A stretch of 62,422 nucleotides of DNA, from contig DVED01000001.1 in the NCBI GenBank assembly GCA_015295945.1, positions 1 to 62,422 on the forward strand. Direction: 5' to 3'. The DNA is from Oscillatoriales cyanobacterium M59_W2019_021. Lineage in GTDB: Bacteria; Cyanobacteriota; Cyanobacteriia; Cyanobacteriales; Geitlerinemataceae. How positions within the stretch are numbered: the stretch's first letter is position 1; each line of letters opens with the position of its first letter. Of the stretch, positions 8,632 through 17,280 are shown in pieces. Both the position numbers and the translations under genes were made by a program. The notes under the pieces were generated by a model, which was given only the letters and a program-made list of their open reading frames with translations, made no database searches and had not been told where the DNA came from.

Positions 8632-11205
8632 GTGAAATTTTTCAAGTTTTTATTGTTGGCAATTACTTCTACTTTGTCGATCGTTTTTGGGGTTAGCCAT
8701 CTGGATGATTTACCCGGATTGGCATCGACACCGCATTCGATCGCAGAACAAGCAGCGGATCTAACGCAGCAGGGACACCAATATTTTGCCGTGGGAAATA
8801 TCGATGGGGCATTTCACGCTTGGCAAGACGCAGAAGAAAAGTATCGAGAAATTGGCAATGCGGAAGGAATAACAGGCAGTCGCCTCAACCAAAGTCTCGC
8901 GTTACAAGCCATGGGTCAGTCTCGTCGTGCCTGCAAAACTTTATTAACGACCTTAAATTTAGAAACGACTGAAAATAGTCCAGAATATTCCCCACTTTGC
9001 GAACCTCAAGCCCCAGAAACTATTGATTTTTCCCTGATTGATTTGTCTTCAATCAATACGATCGCCTTGCGAACTTTAGGAAATGTTTGGAGATCGATCG
9101 GAAACTTCAAGTTATCCCAACTTTCTTTAGAAAAAAGCTTAGAAATGGCTCGATTTTTGAACGATAGATCGGCGATTAATGCGGCACTATTGGGTTTGGG
9201 AAATACGGAGGAGGCATCCTACGAACGACTGCGAGATTTATTCAATCGAACGGGAAAATCGACCGATCGCAATCGAGCGATCGAGCGGGCCAAAGCCGCT
9301 CTTCATTTTTATCAGCAAGTGGGAGAAGGAGAAGCCGATCGAGCAAACCTAAATCGCTTGAATTTACTGTTAAAATCGGTCGCTTGGTTACAGGAAGAAG
9401 AGAGTGATAATACGGCAGACGCTGTGGCGATCGCCGGCAGGGCTTTGCAGTCTGAAATTTTACCTTTAGCAGAGAAAATTATTGCCAACAACGACCGGTT
9501 TTCTGATTTTCAACCCATCGATTTCATTTATGCAAATTTAACCTTAGCTCGCAGCTTCAGCCAAATTCACACTTCCCCTCAGTTAGAAGAAGTTGCCTTC
9601 CTTGCAGCTAATGAAGCTTACCAACACGCTCGACAATTGCCGGACAATTTTCGCGTTGAATCCGAAGCATTAGGAACGATCGGCTATCTTTACGAAGGCA
9701 CTGGAGAGTATGCAAAAGCTCGCGAATATACCCAGTCAGCCTTGAGTTTAGCGCGATCGAGTCGTGCGGAAGATCTAATTTCTCAATGGTCTTGGCAACT
9801 GGGACGAATTTACAAGAATCTTGAAAATATTGATGGATCGATCGCCGCCTATCAAATGGCAGTCAACAGTTTGGATGTCGTTCGCAAAGATTTATTAGCA
9901 ATTAATTCTGAGTCGCAATTCTCTTTTCGCGAAAATATTAAACCCGTCTACGAAGAATACCTCAATTTATTGCTGCAATCGCCACAACCCACTCAACATG
10001 AAATTAAACAAGCACTCGAAGTGAGCGATCGCTTCCAAACCGCAGAATTGGAAAATTTCTTAAAATGCAACTTATCCACCGATCGAAGCTTAGAAAACTC
10101 GAGTTTTAAAGTGTTAAAAAACTCAGCTAATAGCTCTACTAATTCATCAGTTGCCATTATCCGAGTTATCGTTCTCGAAAAGTTCGATCGGGCGATCGAG
10201 ATCGTTCAAAATTCTTCGTCGCATCCCGAGAGACTGCTCTATCGCCAACTTTCCGGGAAAGATTGGTTGGAATTACAGAGCAAAGTTAAAGCTTTGAAAA
10301 CAAAATTGGGTAATGAAGAATTCAGAACTGCCGATCCAGAGTCGATAAAAACTCAAACCCAAGCGATTTACCAATTTTTAATTGCTCCAATTCAGGACGA
10401 TTTACCGGAAAATGGAACCCTCGTTTTTCTCTTAGATAGCACCTTACAAAGCATTCCGATGTCAATTTTGCAAGATGAAAGCGGACGCTATCTCATCGAA
10501 CACTATCAAATCGCAGTGAGCTTTCCTACCTTCAATTTCAACGCTGCCGATCGTCAAAATAGATTGTCTGAAGTGTTAGCGGCGGGATTATCAGTCCGAG
10601 GTGCGAGTTTCGATCTCATTTCCCAACCCTTTCAACCCCTCGAATATGTCACCGCAGAACTCAATACAATCCGAGAAATTTCTCCATCGAGTTTAATTCT
10701 GGATGATGAAAAATTCACCACACAAAAATTTGAAAAATGGGTGCAGCAATCTAATTTACCGATCGTTCATATTGCCACCCACGGTCAATTTAGCTCGATT
10801 CCGGAAGAAACCTTTATTCTCGCGTACGATCGACCGATCGATGTCGATCGACTGGATGAAATCCTGCGCGATCGCACGGAAGGAACCCGAAAAAAAATTG
10901 AATTACTGGTCTTGAGTGCGTGTCAAACAGCAAAAGACGACAAACGGGGTGGTTTGGGTTTGGCAGGCGTTGCCATTCGTGCGGGTGCGGAAAGTACCGT
11001 TGCCAGTTTGTGGAATATCAGCGATCGATCGACCTCTGAATTTATGAAAGAATTTTATCGTGCTTTACAACAGCCAAATATTTCCCAATTGCAAGCTTTA
11101 CGTCAAGCACAGCTTCAATTTTTAACGAATTCAAAGTATATCGAATTAGAATACGATCACCCCTACCATTGGGCAGCATTTGTTTCCATTATCAACTCAA
11201 TTTAA
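8632..11205 (+). CDS. Exported TPR protein with C-terminal CHAT protease domain
   Basis: An 857-residue protein starting at GTG with GAGG about 12 bases upstream. Residues 1-30 form a signal peptide-like hydrophobic segment. Residues about 45-460 are TPR-like helical repeats. The C-terminal third is a CHAT (caspase-like clan CD) peptidase: the histidine motif HIATHG (His717) and the cysteine motif LSACQTA (Cys764) both retain the catalytic residues. CHAT domains cleave protein partners in bacterial signalling and defence. Its 3' end faces the kinase/NB-ARC operon with 56 bases between stops. The partner is unknown; export is inferred only from the N-terminus. Confidence 0.9.
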   Translation: MKFFKFLLLAITSTLSIVFGVSHLDDLPGLASTPHSIAEQAADLTQQGHQYFAVGNIDGAFHAWQDAEEKYREIGNAEGITGSRLNQSLALQAMGQSRRACKTLLTTLNLETTENSPEYSPLCEPQAPETIDFSLIDLSSINTIALRTLGNVWRSIGNFKLSQLSLEKSLEMARFLNDRSAINAALLGLGNTEEASYERLRDLFNRTGKSTDRNRAIERAKAALHFYQQVGEGEADRANLNRLNLLLKSVAWLQEEESDNTADAVAIAGRALQSEILPLAEKIIANNDRFSDFQPIDFIYANLTLARSFSQIHTSPQLEEVAFLAANEAYQHARQLPDNFRVESEALGTIGYLYEGTGEYAKAREYTQSALSLARSSRAEDLISQWSWQLGRIYKNLENIDGSIAAYQMAVNSLDVVRKDLLAINSESQFSFRENIKPVYEEYLNLLLQSPQPTQHEIKQALEVSDRFQTAELENFLKCNLSTDRSLENSSFKVLKNSANSSTNSSVAIIRVIVLEKFDRAIEIVQNSSSHPERLLYRQLSGKDWLELQSKVKALKTKLGNEEFRTADPESIKTQTQAIYQFLIAPIQDDLPENGTLVFLLDSTLQSIPMSILQDESGRYLIEHYQIAVSFPTFNFNAADRQNRLSEVLAAGLSVRGASFDLISQPFQPLEYVTAELNTIREISPSSLILDDEKFTTQKFEKWVQQSNLPIVHIATHGQFSSIPEETFILAYDRPIDVDRLDEILRDRTEGTRKKIELLVLSACQTAKDDKRGGLGLAGVAIRAGAESTVASLWNISDRSTSEFMKEFYRALQQPNISQLQALRQAQLQFLTNSKYIELEYDHPYHWAAFVSIINSI

Positions 11206-11223
11206 ACGCTATATTTTTCGTTT

Positions 11224-11252
11224 GAGGCAAAGTATAGATCGTACTTTGCCTC
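11224..11252. terminator. Symmetrical hairpin between convergent genes
   Basis: GAGGCAAAGT (11224-11233) pairs perfectly with ACTTTGCCTC (11243-11252). It sits between the converging CHAT gene and the small exported-protein gene. There is no strong T-run on either side, so it may be a weak bidirectional terminator or a 3' stabilising hairpin. Confidence 0.55.
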
Positions 11253-11261
11253 GATTGGATA

Positions 11262-11741
11262 TCAGTTGCTAGCGTCACTTTCAGGTTGACTCGAAATGGA
11301 AAACAGTCGTTCCGCTAAAATCGATTTTTCATCTACGATCGTTTCGATCGCCAGTCGATACTCCGTTCCCCAAGAAAGCGGTCGATCGAACCAATCCTGA
11401 AATTCGATCGAAATCGTACCATCCGAACTGACTTCTACTTCAGAAAGATCGATTGCGATCTCCTGTTCCGGTTCGGATTCCTCGAGATCTCGGACTCGAA
11501 GAATGTAAGATGTAGATCCCTGAACCGCAGACCACGATAGCGTTGGTGTTTGGGTATCTAATTCATCATTGGCAGTTGGACTGAGAATCTCAATCTCATT
11601 GTCGGGACTGCGAGGGTCATCGGGAACGCAACTATCTGGAGGGGTGCAATCTATCCCTTCAGCGATTGCAGGTTGTTGGGAATAAACAATTCCAGCGAAA
11701 ATTAAGACTCCGAGAAATGCAGTCAAAACGCGATCGGTCAT
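11262..11741 (-). CDS. Small exported protein with Fn3-like domain
   Basis: A 159-residue protein. Residues 1-28 are a Sec signal peptide (hydrophobic TAFLGVLIFAGIV, then QPAIAEG). Two Cys lie just after the cleavage region. Residues about 55-155 form an immunoglobulin/fibronectin-III-like module: TPTLSWSAVQGSTSYILRV is the classic strand B-C pattern. Its ATG overlaps the stop of the kinase gene by four bases (ATGA), so translation is probably coupled. It may be an extracytoplasmic partner of the kinase's TPR domain. No family name is recognised. Confidence 0.8.
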   Translation of the reverse strand: MTDRVLTAFLGVLIFAGIVYSQQPAIAEGIDCTPPDSCVPDDPRSPDNEIEILSPTANDELDTQTPTLSWSAVQGSTSYILRVRDLEESEPEQEIAIDLSEVEVSSDGTISIEFQDWFDRPLSWGTEYRLAIETIVDEKSILAERLFSISSQPESDASN

Positions 11742-13480
11742 GGTATTTTTTTAGCTTTCAGCAAGCGTTGTCGTGCCATTGTCTGCCAGGATAGGATTTC
11801 AACTCGATTTTTGGCATCGCCATCGCGACACAGTTGCCACTGTTGTAACGCTTCTATCGTTCGACCTTGAGACTCTCGTACCAGTGCCAACAAACAGTAA
11901 GCTTCGGTGCGGTCTTCTTGCCATTGAAGCGCCTCTTTTAAATTATCCTCTGCTTTGGCATAATCCGCCTGCATCCAGTACACCCAACCCAAATTTCTGT
12001 AAAGTGCCGATCGTACTTTGGGTTTCTGCGTTTGCTGCAATCCCTGTTCGCTCAGTTCGATCGCTCTATTTAAATCCCCTTGCAAGATCGACAAACGAGC
12101 TAAAGCACTTAAAGAATAATCGATCGTCTCGCCACCCAGTTCGATCGCCTGTTGGTACTGAATTCGAGCGCGATCGAATTCTTCCATCTGCTCGTAAATT
12201 TGTCCTAAGTTATAAAACGTTCCAGAATTTTGCTCGATTTTTAATGATTTAGAATAATAATTTTCCGCGCATTTAAAATCTTTTATTTTCTGGCAGACCA
12301 GACCTAAATTATTATAAGACTTATAATCATCGGGTTGATATTTTAAAGCTTTTTCGTAACTTTTACGGGCTAGATCTAACCGATTTTCTTGTTGTGCTGC
12401 TAAACCGCGTTGGTAATAATACTCCGCCTTTTCTGGAAAGGATAAACGGTTAACGATCGAGACCACAACTATCAAAGCCAATAAACTAGTTGCCAAAAAC
12501 TTAAACTCTCGAGATTGCAGAAAAAAACACAACTGCTTGAATTGATAGCGAATTTGTCTCAATCGCAAACGATGGGGATGCAAATCCGATAACATTTCCA
12601 TTGCATTTTGTGGTCGATTTCTCGGTAACTGAGCCATTAGCTCGTCAATAAAATCTGCCAACAGAGGAGAAATTTGGGTTGCCAAATGACGCCACTTTAA
12701 CTGACCGGTTGCCGAGTTGATCGGTAAATCTGTCGGGTGAGTTCCCGTCAGTAAATAGACAAACGTCCGTCCTAATGCAAAAAAGTCCGACTGGGGTAAT
12801 GCTTTCCCATCAATTTGTTCTTGCGGTGTATATCCACCGGAAATGACACTCGTAACTCGGTCTATATCAGTTTTCAAATTGTCCGTTCTTTTGAGTTTAG
12901 CAAGATAGGTATCCGTCAGTTCTCGCACCGCACCAAAGTCAATTAACACCAATTGACCGTCGGGTTTGCACATAATATTCGACGGCTTAATATCGCGGTG
13001 AAAAAAACCTTCTCGGTGGATGGCATCCAAAATTTCCAGCAACTGCCTCATCCACACCAATGCTTGTTTTTGCGAGATCTTACCGTGGAGTTTAACCCAC
13101 TTTTCTAAGTTCAGTCCCTCGATTTTTTCCATGACCAAACAATGGAGAACTCGGGAACGATTGGGAATAGATACGGAAAAGTATCCATCCAAATCAGATC
13201 GGGGAATTCCCGGATGGTTCATCCACTGCAAAATCCCGGCTTCGCGCTCGAAGCGATCGATCGCATCCGATCGATCGCTTTTCAAAATTTTCATCACTTT
13301 CCGCGTTCCGCGATCGTCCACCTCGAAAAGTTCGGTCGGCAGACGATCGTCTAACGGACGCAGAGACTTCAACAAGCGATACCGATTTTCAATGACAAGG
13401 GAGGTACCGCAGGCTTGACAAAATTCCGATTTCTCAGAATTTTGTCGGTGTTGGCACTCGGGGTTAATGCAGAAAATCAC
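11738..13480 (-). CDS. Membrane Ser/Thr protein kinase with zinc-ribbon and TPR domains
   Basis: A 580-residue protein. A four-Cys zinc ribbon (Cys4, Cys9, Cys22, Cys25) opens it. The kinase domain spans about 33-300 with Lys64 in VMKIL, HRDIKPSN at 161-168 (catalytic Asp163) and DFG at 181-183, so it looks active. One membrane segment lies at about 329-345. Residues about 352-580 are TPRs, expected outside the membrane. The kinase likely reads an envelope signal through the TPRs and phosphorylates cytoplasmic targets. It follows the NB-ARC gene by only 7 bases and overlaps the next gene, so it is in one operon. Confidence 0.92.
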   Translation of the reverse strand: MIFCINPECQHRQNSEKSEFCQACGTSLVIENRYRLLKSLRPLDDRLPTELFEVDDRGTRKVMKILKSDRSDAIDRFEREAGILQWMNHPGIPRSDLDGYFSVSIPNRSRVLHCLVMEKIEGLNLEKWVKLHGKISQKQALVWMRQLLEILDAIHREGFFHRDIKPSNIMCKPDGQLVLIDFGAVRELTDTYLAKLKRTDNLKTDIDRVTSVISGGYTPQEQIDGKALPQSDFFALGRTFVYLLTGTHPTDLPINSATGQLKWRHLATQISPLLADFIDELMAQLPRNRPQNAMEMLSDLHPHRLRLRQIRYQFKQLCFFLQSREFKFLATSLLALIVVVSIVNRLSFPEKAEYYYQRGLAAQQENRLDLARKSYEKALKYQPDDYKSYNNLGLVCQKIKDFKCAENYYSKSLKIEQNSGTFYNLGQIYEQMEEFDRARIQYQQAIELGGETIDYSLSALARLSILQGDLNRAIELSEQGLQQTQKPKVRSALYRNLGWVYWMQADYAKAEDNLKEALQWQEDRTEAYCLLALVRESQGRTIEALQQWQLCRDGDAKNRVEILSWQTMARQRLLKAKKIP

Positions 13481-13487
13481 ATACTAT

Positions 13488-14855
13488 CTAGACCTCGTTA
13501 AGTTGGTATTTTTTCACGTATTTCTTGAGAAACTTGGGTAGTTCGTACAAGGTTTCCGATGACTTGGGATTCTTAGAAAATACGATCCAATCGCGATTTT
13601 TCAGCGAAACCAATTCTTCCAAAATTTGAGAGGTCGAACCAACCTCAGCAATACCATCTTTGAGGTTGATAAACGAAACTGACTTCGATTGCTCGGCTAA
13701 GTAGCAGGCAATTTTCTTCTCCAGATCGCTAAATTTCTGGAATTGACGATCCAAAACTTCCAAAAATTCTCCGTAGAAGAAGCTCCAGGTTTTCGTCTGA
13801 TCGCGACCGATCGCCGATAAAAATTCAGCCACATTTCCTTGAAACAACTCGGCAATACTCGTGGCTTCAATTTGCAGCAAGAATGGGTTTCCCCCTGCCG
13901 CGCGAATCAGATCGTCCCATTTGTCTTCCCCGGTTAACTCGCGATCTTGGAAGATTTTCCGCGCTTCTTCCACCGGAAGTCCGTGCAACGCTAAAGAGCG
14001 AGTGGTTTTGGTTGATCGCGCTAGCGCCTCAATTTCTTTAAAGGTTTGGTCGGACGCGATTAACAAACAACTTTTATGCTCGAATTGACCGATTTGTCGG
14101 AGCAGTTTCCCATACGCTTCGTACCCTTCAAGGTACGGTTGCAGGCGATTGCCACTTTTAAGAACGGCATCGAAACTATCGAGAACCAGCAAGCATTTCG
14201 ACTCTTGCAACCGCTCGACCAACTGAGCGATTTGGCTGTCGATATCGGTTTTAGACGGATCGATCGGCGCGCAACCCAAAGATTCCAACAAATCTGCCAG
14301 TAACGTTTCTGGAGGGGGAACGTGACGCAGCGATCGCCAAATCAGCCGATCGAATTTCTCCTCTTCCTGAATTCTTTCCGCCAGCTTTTTCGCCAGTGCG
14401 GTTTTACCGATTCCACCCAAACCCACCAGCGCCACCAAGCGGCAATGTTCCTCAACAATCCACTGGTACAGTTCGTTCAATTCTGTCTCGCGTCCGTAAA
14501 ACGTGGGAACGTCCGGCGCTTCTCCCCAATCCCAACGCGGACGATCGCGCCGGGGACGCTTGGCAACGCCGGCAAACCCCACATTCCCAACTTGTTGTTC
14601 TTGAAAGCGGGACTGCAATTGCTGCTGGAGTTTTGCCAGCTTCACCGGACCTTTGCCGCCGATCTCAAATTTCTGATAAACTTGACTGAGGCGCTGGCGG
14701 ATCGCTTCCGGTCGAACTTGCAGCTTGTCAGCGATCGTGGTGATATCGTCGCCGCTCAAAGCTCGCAAAAAGGCTTCTCGCTCCGCACGAGAGAGATTGC
14801 GGAGGTCGGCTTCCGCTCGGAGAAAGGCTTGGTACTGAGAATCCGTTAGCAACAT
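13488..14855 (-). CDS. STAND ATPase: HTH domain plus NB-ARC domain
   Basis: A 455-residue protein. Residues about 1-85 form a helix-turn-helix region of the type found at the N-terminus of vWA-MoxR-associated proteins (TIADKLQVRPEAIRQRLSQVY). The NB-ARC part follows: FYGRETEL at 119-126, P-loop GLGGIGKT at 145-152, Walker B LLVLDSFDAV near 222-231, and the GxP motif GGNPFLL near 321. A short winged-helix-like tail ends it, with no WD40 or TPR sensor array, so it is a minimal STAND protein. It heads a three-gene operon with the kinase and the exported protein. STAND proteins act as signal-triggered oligomerising switches; the trigger is unknown. Confidence 0.9.
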   Translation of the reverse strand: MLLTDSQYQAFLRAEADLRNLSRAEREAFLRALSGDDITTIADKLQVRPEAIRQRLSQVYQKFEIGGKGPVKLAKLQQQLQSRFQEQQVGNVGFAGVAKRPRRDRPRWDWGEAPDVPTFYGRETELNELYQWIVEEHCRLVALVGLGGIGKTALAKKLAERIQEEEKFDRLIWRSLRHVPPPETLLADLLESLGCAPIDPSKTDIDSQIAQLVERLQESKCLLVLDSFDAVLKSGNRLQPYLEGYEAYGKLLRQIGQFEHKSCLLIASDQTFKEIEALARSTKTTRSLALHGLPVEEARKIFQDRELTGEDKWDDLIRAAGGNPFLLQIEATSIAELFQGNVAEFLSAIGRDQTKTWSFFYGEFLEVLDRQFQKFSDLEKKIACYLAEQSKSVSFINLKDGIAEVGSTSQILEELVSLKNRDWIVFSKNPKSSETLYELPKFLKKYVKKYQLNEV

Positions 14856-15234
14856 AATTTAAAACTGATGTTCGTCATACATTCTGTATATCACATATCT
14901 GACGAAATTGACGATCTCGACAACCTTTTTTTTGGTTAAGTTCCGAGAACACTTATATATATCAGATGTATCGCTCGATGGCGATTGAGGCAACCCCCCA
15001 GGTCGAGAGCGTTATCTAGAACTCTTGACAGAAAAGGCTGACAGCAGTTGTCTCAATTCAGTCCTCTCTCCTATCTAGGGATAAAACTCACTTCGTCAGC
15101 CTTGAATCGACTCATGACACTACAGAAAATCTTAAGCTTAACTCCAGCCTCTCATCGTATATTATTTGACTGTGCAAACGCACTTTCGCAGGTGTAAAAC
15201 CTTTGCGAAGTTCCGACGATTTAGGACTGTTTAT
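14856..15234. other. Divergent intergenic region NB-ARC operon / GH57 gene
   Basis: Holds the promoters for both directions. Toward the NB-ARC gene the last 60 bases are AT-rich, with TATACAGAAT-like -10 candidates. An eight-base A-run flanked by AACC/GGTT lies near 14920-14936. Toward GH57 the region 15040-15180 contains TATATTATTT, a -10 candidate. An in-frame GTG at 15166 could extend the GH57 protein but lacks a ribosome-binding site. No RNA gene is seen. Confidence 0.45.
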
Positions 15235-16713
15235 ATGATAGCAACAGCACCCTCTCAAACCGCAGCAGATTTACACTCCGGCTTCCCTCCGATTTGCGGT
15301 TTGGAAGCCGAAATCGCTGCCGCCGTTAACCACAACGACCCAGTATTTTTACCCACTACAAATCTCCAACTCGACTCGATTAAATCCGGATTTGCGTGTG
15401 CGCTACACATGCACCAACCCACCATTCCCGCCGGACACAATGGCGAACTGATTTGTAATTTGCAACATATGTTCGAGCATCAAGGCGAAGGCGACAATCA
15501 CAACGCCAGTGTCTTCGCTTGGTGCTACAGTCGTATGGGAGATTTTATCCCCGAGTTAATTGCCGATGGCGGCAACCCGCGCATCATGCTCGACTATTCG
15601 GGAAATTTGCTGTGGGGATTGCAGCAAATGGGACGCCATGACATCCTCGATAACTTGAAAAAACTTGCCTGCGATTCTCAATATCAACCCTACGTCGAAT
15701 GGCTGGGCACCATGTGGTCGCACGCCGTCGCACCGTCTACCCCCATTCCCGACCTCAAGCTGCAAATCCAAGCTTGGCAGCATCATTTTGCCTCGATTTT
15801 TGGCGAGGAAGCACTCAAACGAGTTAAAGGGTTTTCCCCCCCAGAAATGCACCTTCCCAACCACCCCGATACCCTGTACGAATATATCAAAGCCCTGAAA
15901 GAGTGCGGTTATCGCTGGTTGATGGTTCAAGAACATTCCGTCGAACGACCCGATGGTTCCGGGTTGTGGCACGACGATAAGTACGTTCCCAACCGTTTAG
16001 TTGCACGTAATTCTAAAGGCGAAGTCATCAGTATCACGGCACTGATTAAAACGCAAGGTTCCGACACCAAATTAGTTGCCCAAATGCAGCCATATTACGA
16101 AGCGAAAAGTCGGGGACGGCAAAAAATTGGCGAGGTGGAAGTTCCCGGCTGCGTCACCCAAATTGCCGATGGGGAAAATGGCGGCGTGATGATGAACGAA
16201 TTTCCTGGCGGTTTCAAACCGGTTTGGTCGATTATTAAAGATAATCCCGATGTGGTTGGGTTCAACGGCACGGAATATATCGAACTGGTCGAAGCTTCAG
16301 GGGTTAATCCGGATGATTATCCCATTTGCCAAGCCATCGGTCAACACAAAATCTGGCAGAAAGTTGATCCCGATAACGCGACGTCGGCAGCTGTGGAAAA
16401 AGCCATTCAAGAGTTAAACGAAACCGACCATCAATTTCACATGGACGGGGCATCGTGGACGGACGATTTAAGTTGGGTGAAAGGGTATGAAAATGTCCTG
16501 GAGCCGATGAATCAACTCAGTGCTAAATTCCACGAAAAATTCGATCGCCGCGTGCAAGAAGATCCCTCGGTGACCAAAACTCCCGAGTACCAAGAAGCCT
16601 TACTTTACGTTCTCTTAGTTGAAACCAGTTGTTTCCGCTACTGGGGACAAGGGACTTGGACGGATTACGCGCGGGAGTTATACCGTCGCGGCGAAGAGGC
16701 TTTGAATCGTTAG
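15235..16713 (+). CDS. Glycoside hydrolase family 57 protein
   Basis: A 492-residue protein of the GH57 family (alpha-amylase, 4-alpha-glucanotransferase and amylopullulanase relatives), probably acting on glycogen or maltodextrins in the cytoplasm. The conserved N-terminal HMHQP block holds the first GH57 motif; GFSPPEMHLP carries the probable catalytic Glu; DWxW-like and FHMDGASWTDDLSW regions follow. The ATG at 15235 is chosen because the residues encoded from an in-frame GTG at 15166 are basic and unlike the family. The folB gene follows after a repeat-rich gap. The exact activity cannot be decided. Confidence 0.85.
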   Translation: MIATAPSQTAADLHSGFPPICGLEAEIAAAVNHNDPVFLPTTNLQLDSIKSGFACALHMHQPTIPAGHNGELICNLQHMFEHQGEGDNHNASVFAWCYSRMGDFIPELIADGGNPRIMLDYSGNLLWGLQQMGRHDILDNLKKLACDSQYQPYVEWLGTMWSHAVAPSTPIPDLKLQIQAWQHHFASIFGEEALKRVKGFSPPEMHLPNHPDTLYEYIKALKECGYRWLMVQEHSVERPDGSGLWHDDKYVPNRLVARNSKGEVISITALIKTQGSDTKLVAQMQPYYEAKSRGRQKIGEVEVPGCVTQIADGENGGVMMNEFPGGFKPVWSIIKDNPDVVGFNGTEYIELVEASGVNPDDYPICQAIGQHKIWQKVDPDNATSAAVEKAIQELNETDHQFHMDGASWTDDLSWVKGYENVLEPMNQLSAKFHEKFDRRVQEDPSVTKTPEYQEALLYVLLVETSCFRYWGQGTWTDYARELYRRGEEALNR

Positions 16714-16787
16714 TCGTTCGTTGCGAGTGGGTAGTGGGTAGTTGGTTTTCACCCATTATCCATGACCCATTACCCATTACCCAATTC
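16714..16787. repeat. Compound low-complexity intergenic repeat
   Basis: GTAGTGGGTAGT units are followed by CCCATTATCC and TACCCATTACCCA units, ending at the folB start codon. folB has no recognisable Shine-Dalgarno because this repeat occupies its leader. Confidence 0.55.
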
Positions 16788-17153
16788 ATGGATTCAATTC
16801 GAGTTACGGGAATTCGCGGCTACGGATATACGGGGTATTTACCAGAAGAGCAAGTTTTAGGACAGTGGTTTGAAGTAGACTTGACCTTAGAGACGGATTT
16901 AGCGGCTGCCGGAAAGAGCGATCGCCTCGAAGATACTCTCGATTACCGATCGGTCATTTCTGCCGTCGATCGCATTATTAAAACTGCTAAATTTGTCACG
17001 ATCGAACGGATGGCACAGGCGATCGCCGATGAGATTCTCGCCGACGATCGCGTCCGTCAAGTTCGGATACAATTAACAAAACCCGCCCCTCCCATTCCCG
17101 ATTTTGGCGGCAAAGTCACCGTCGATATCGTTCGATCGAGAGTGAATACGTAG
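16788..17153 (+). CDS. folB: Dihydroneopterin aldolase
   Basis: A 121-residue enzyme of folate biosynthesis that cleaves 7,8-dihydroneopterin to 6-hydroxymethyl-dihydropterin and glycolaldehyde. Family features: IRGYGYTGYLPEEQVLGQ with the substrate-binding Glu, a DTLDYRSV block, the TIERMAQAIADEIL helix, and TKPAPPIP with the catalytic Lys near the C-terminus. The ATG at 16788 gives the normal family length; the in-frame sequence upstream is repeat DNA and the end of the GH57 gene. Confidence 0.93.
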   Translation: MDSIRVTGIRGYGYTGYLPEEQVLGQWFEVDLTLETDLAAAGKSDRLEDTLDYRSVISAVDRIIKTAKFVTIERMAQAIADEILADDRVRQVRIQLTKPAPPIPDFGGKVTVDIVRSRVNT

Positions 17154-17185
17154 GGTGTGTTGAGGCACGAAACGCACCATTTGCA

Positions 17186-17276
17186 GTTTGGGGTTGGGGG
17201 TTTGGGGTTGGTTATTTGTCATTGGTCACTGGTCATTTGTCATTGGTCACTGTGTTCTGAACTCCTGAACTCCTCT
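17186..17276. repeat. Compound low-complexity repeat upstream of pepP
   Basis: Three unit types in series: TTTGGGGTTGGGGG (G-rich), tandem GGTCATTTGTCATT heptamer-like units, and CTGAACTCCTGAACTCCT (period 8). The repeat runs to within a few bases of the pepP start codon. The period-8 unit recurs in reverse complement at 38092-38117. Confidence 0.65.
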
Positions 17277-17280
17277 GTTT

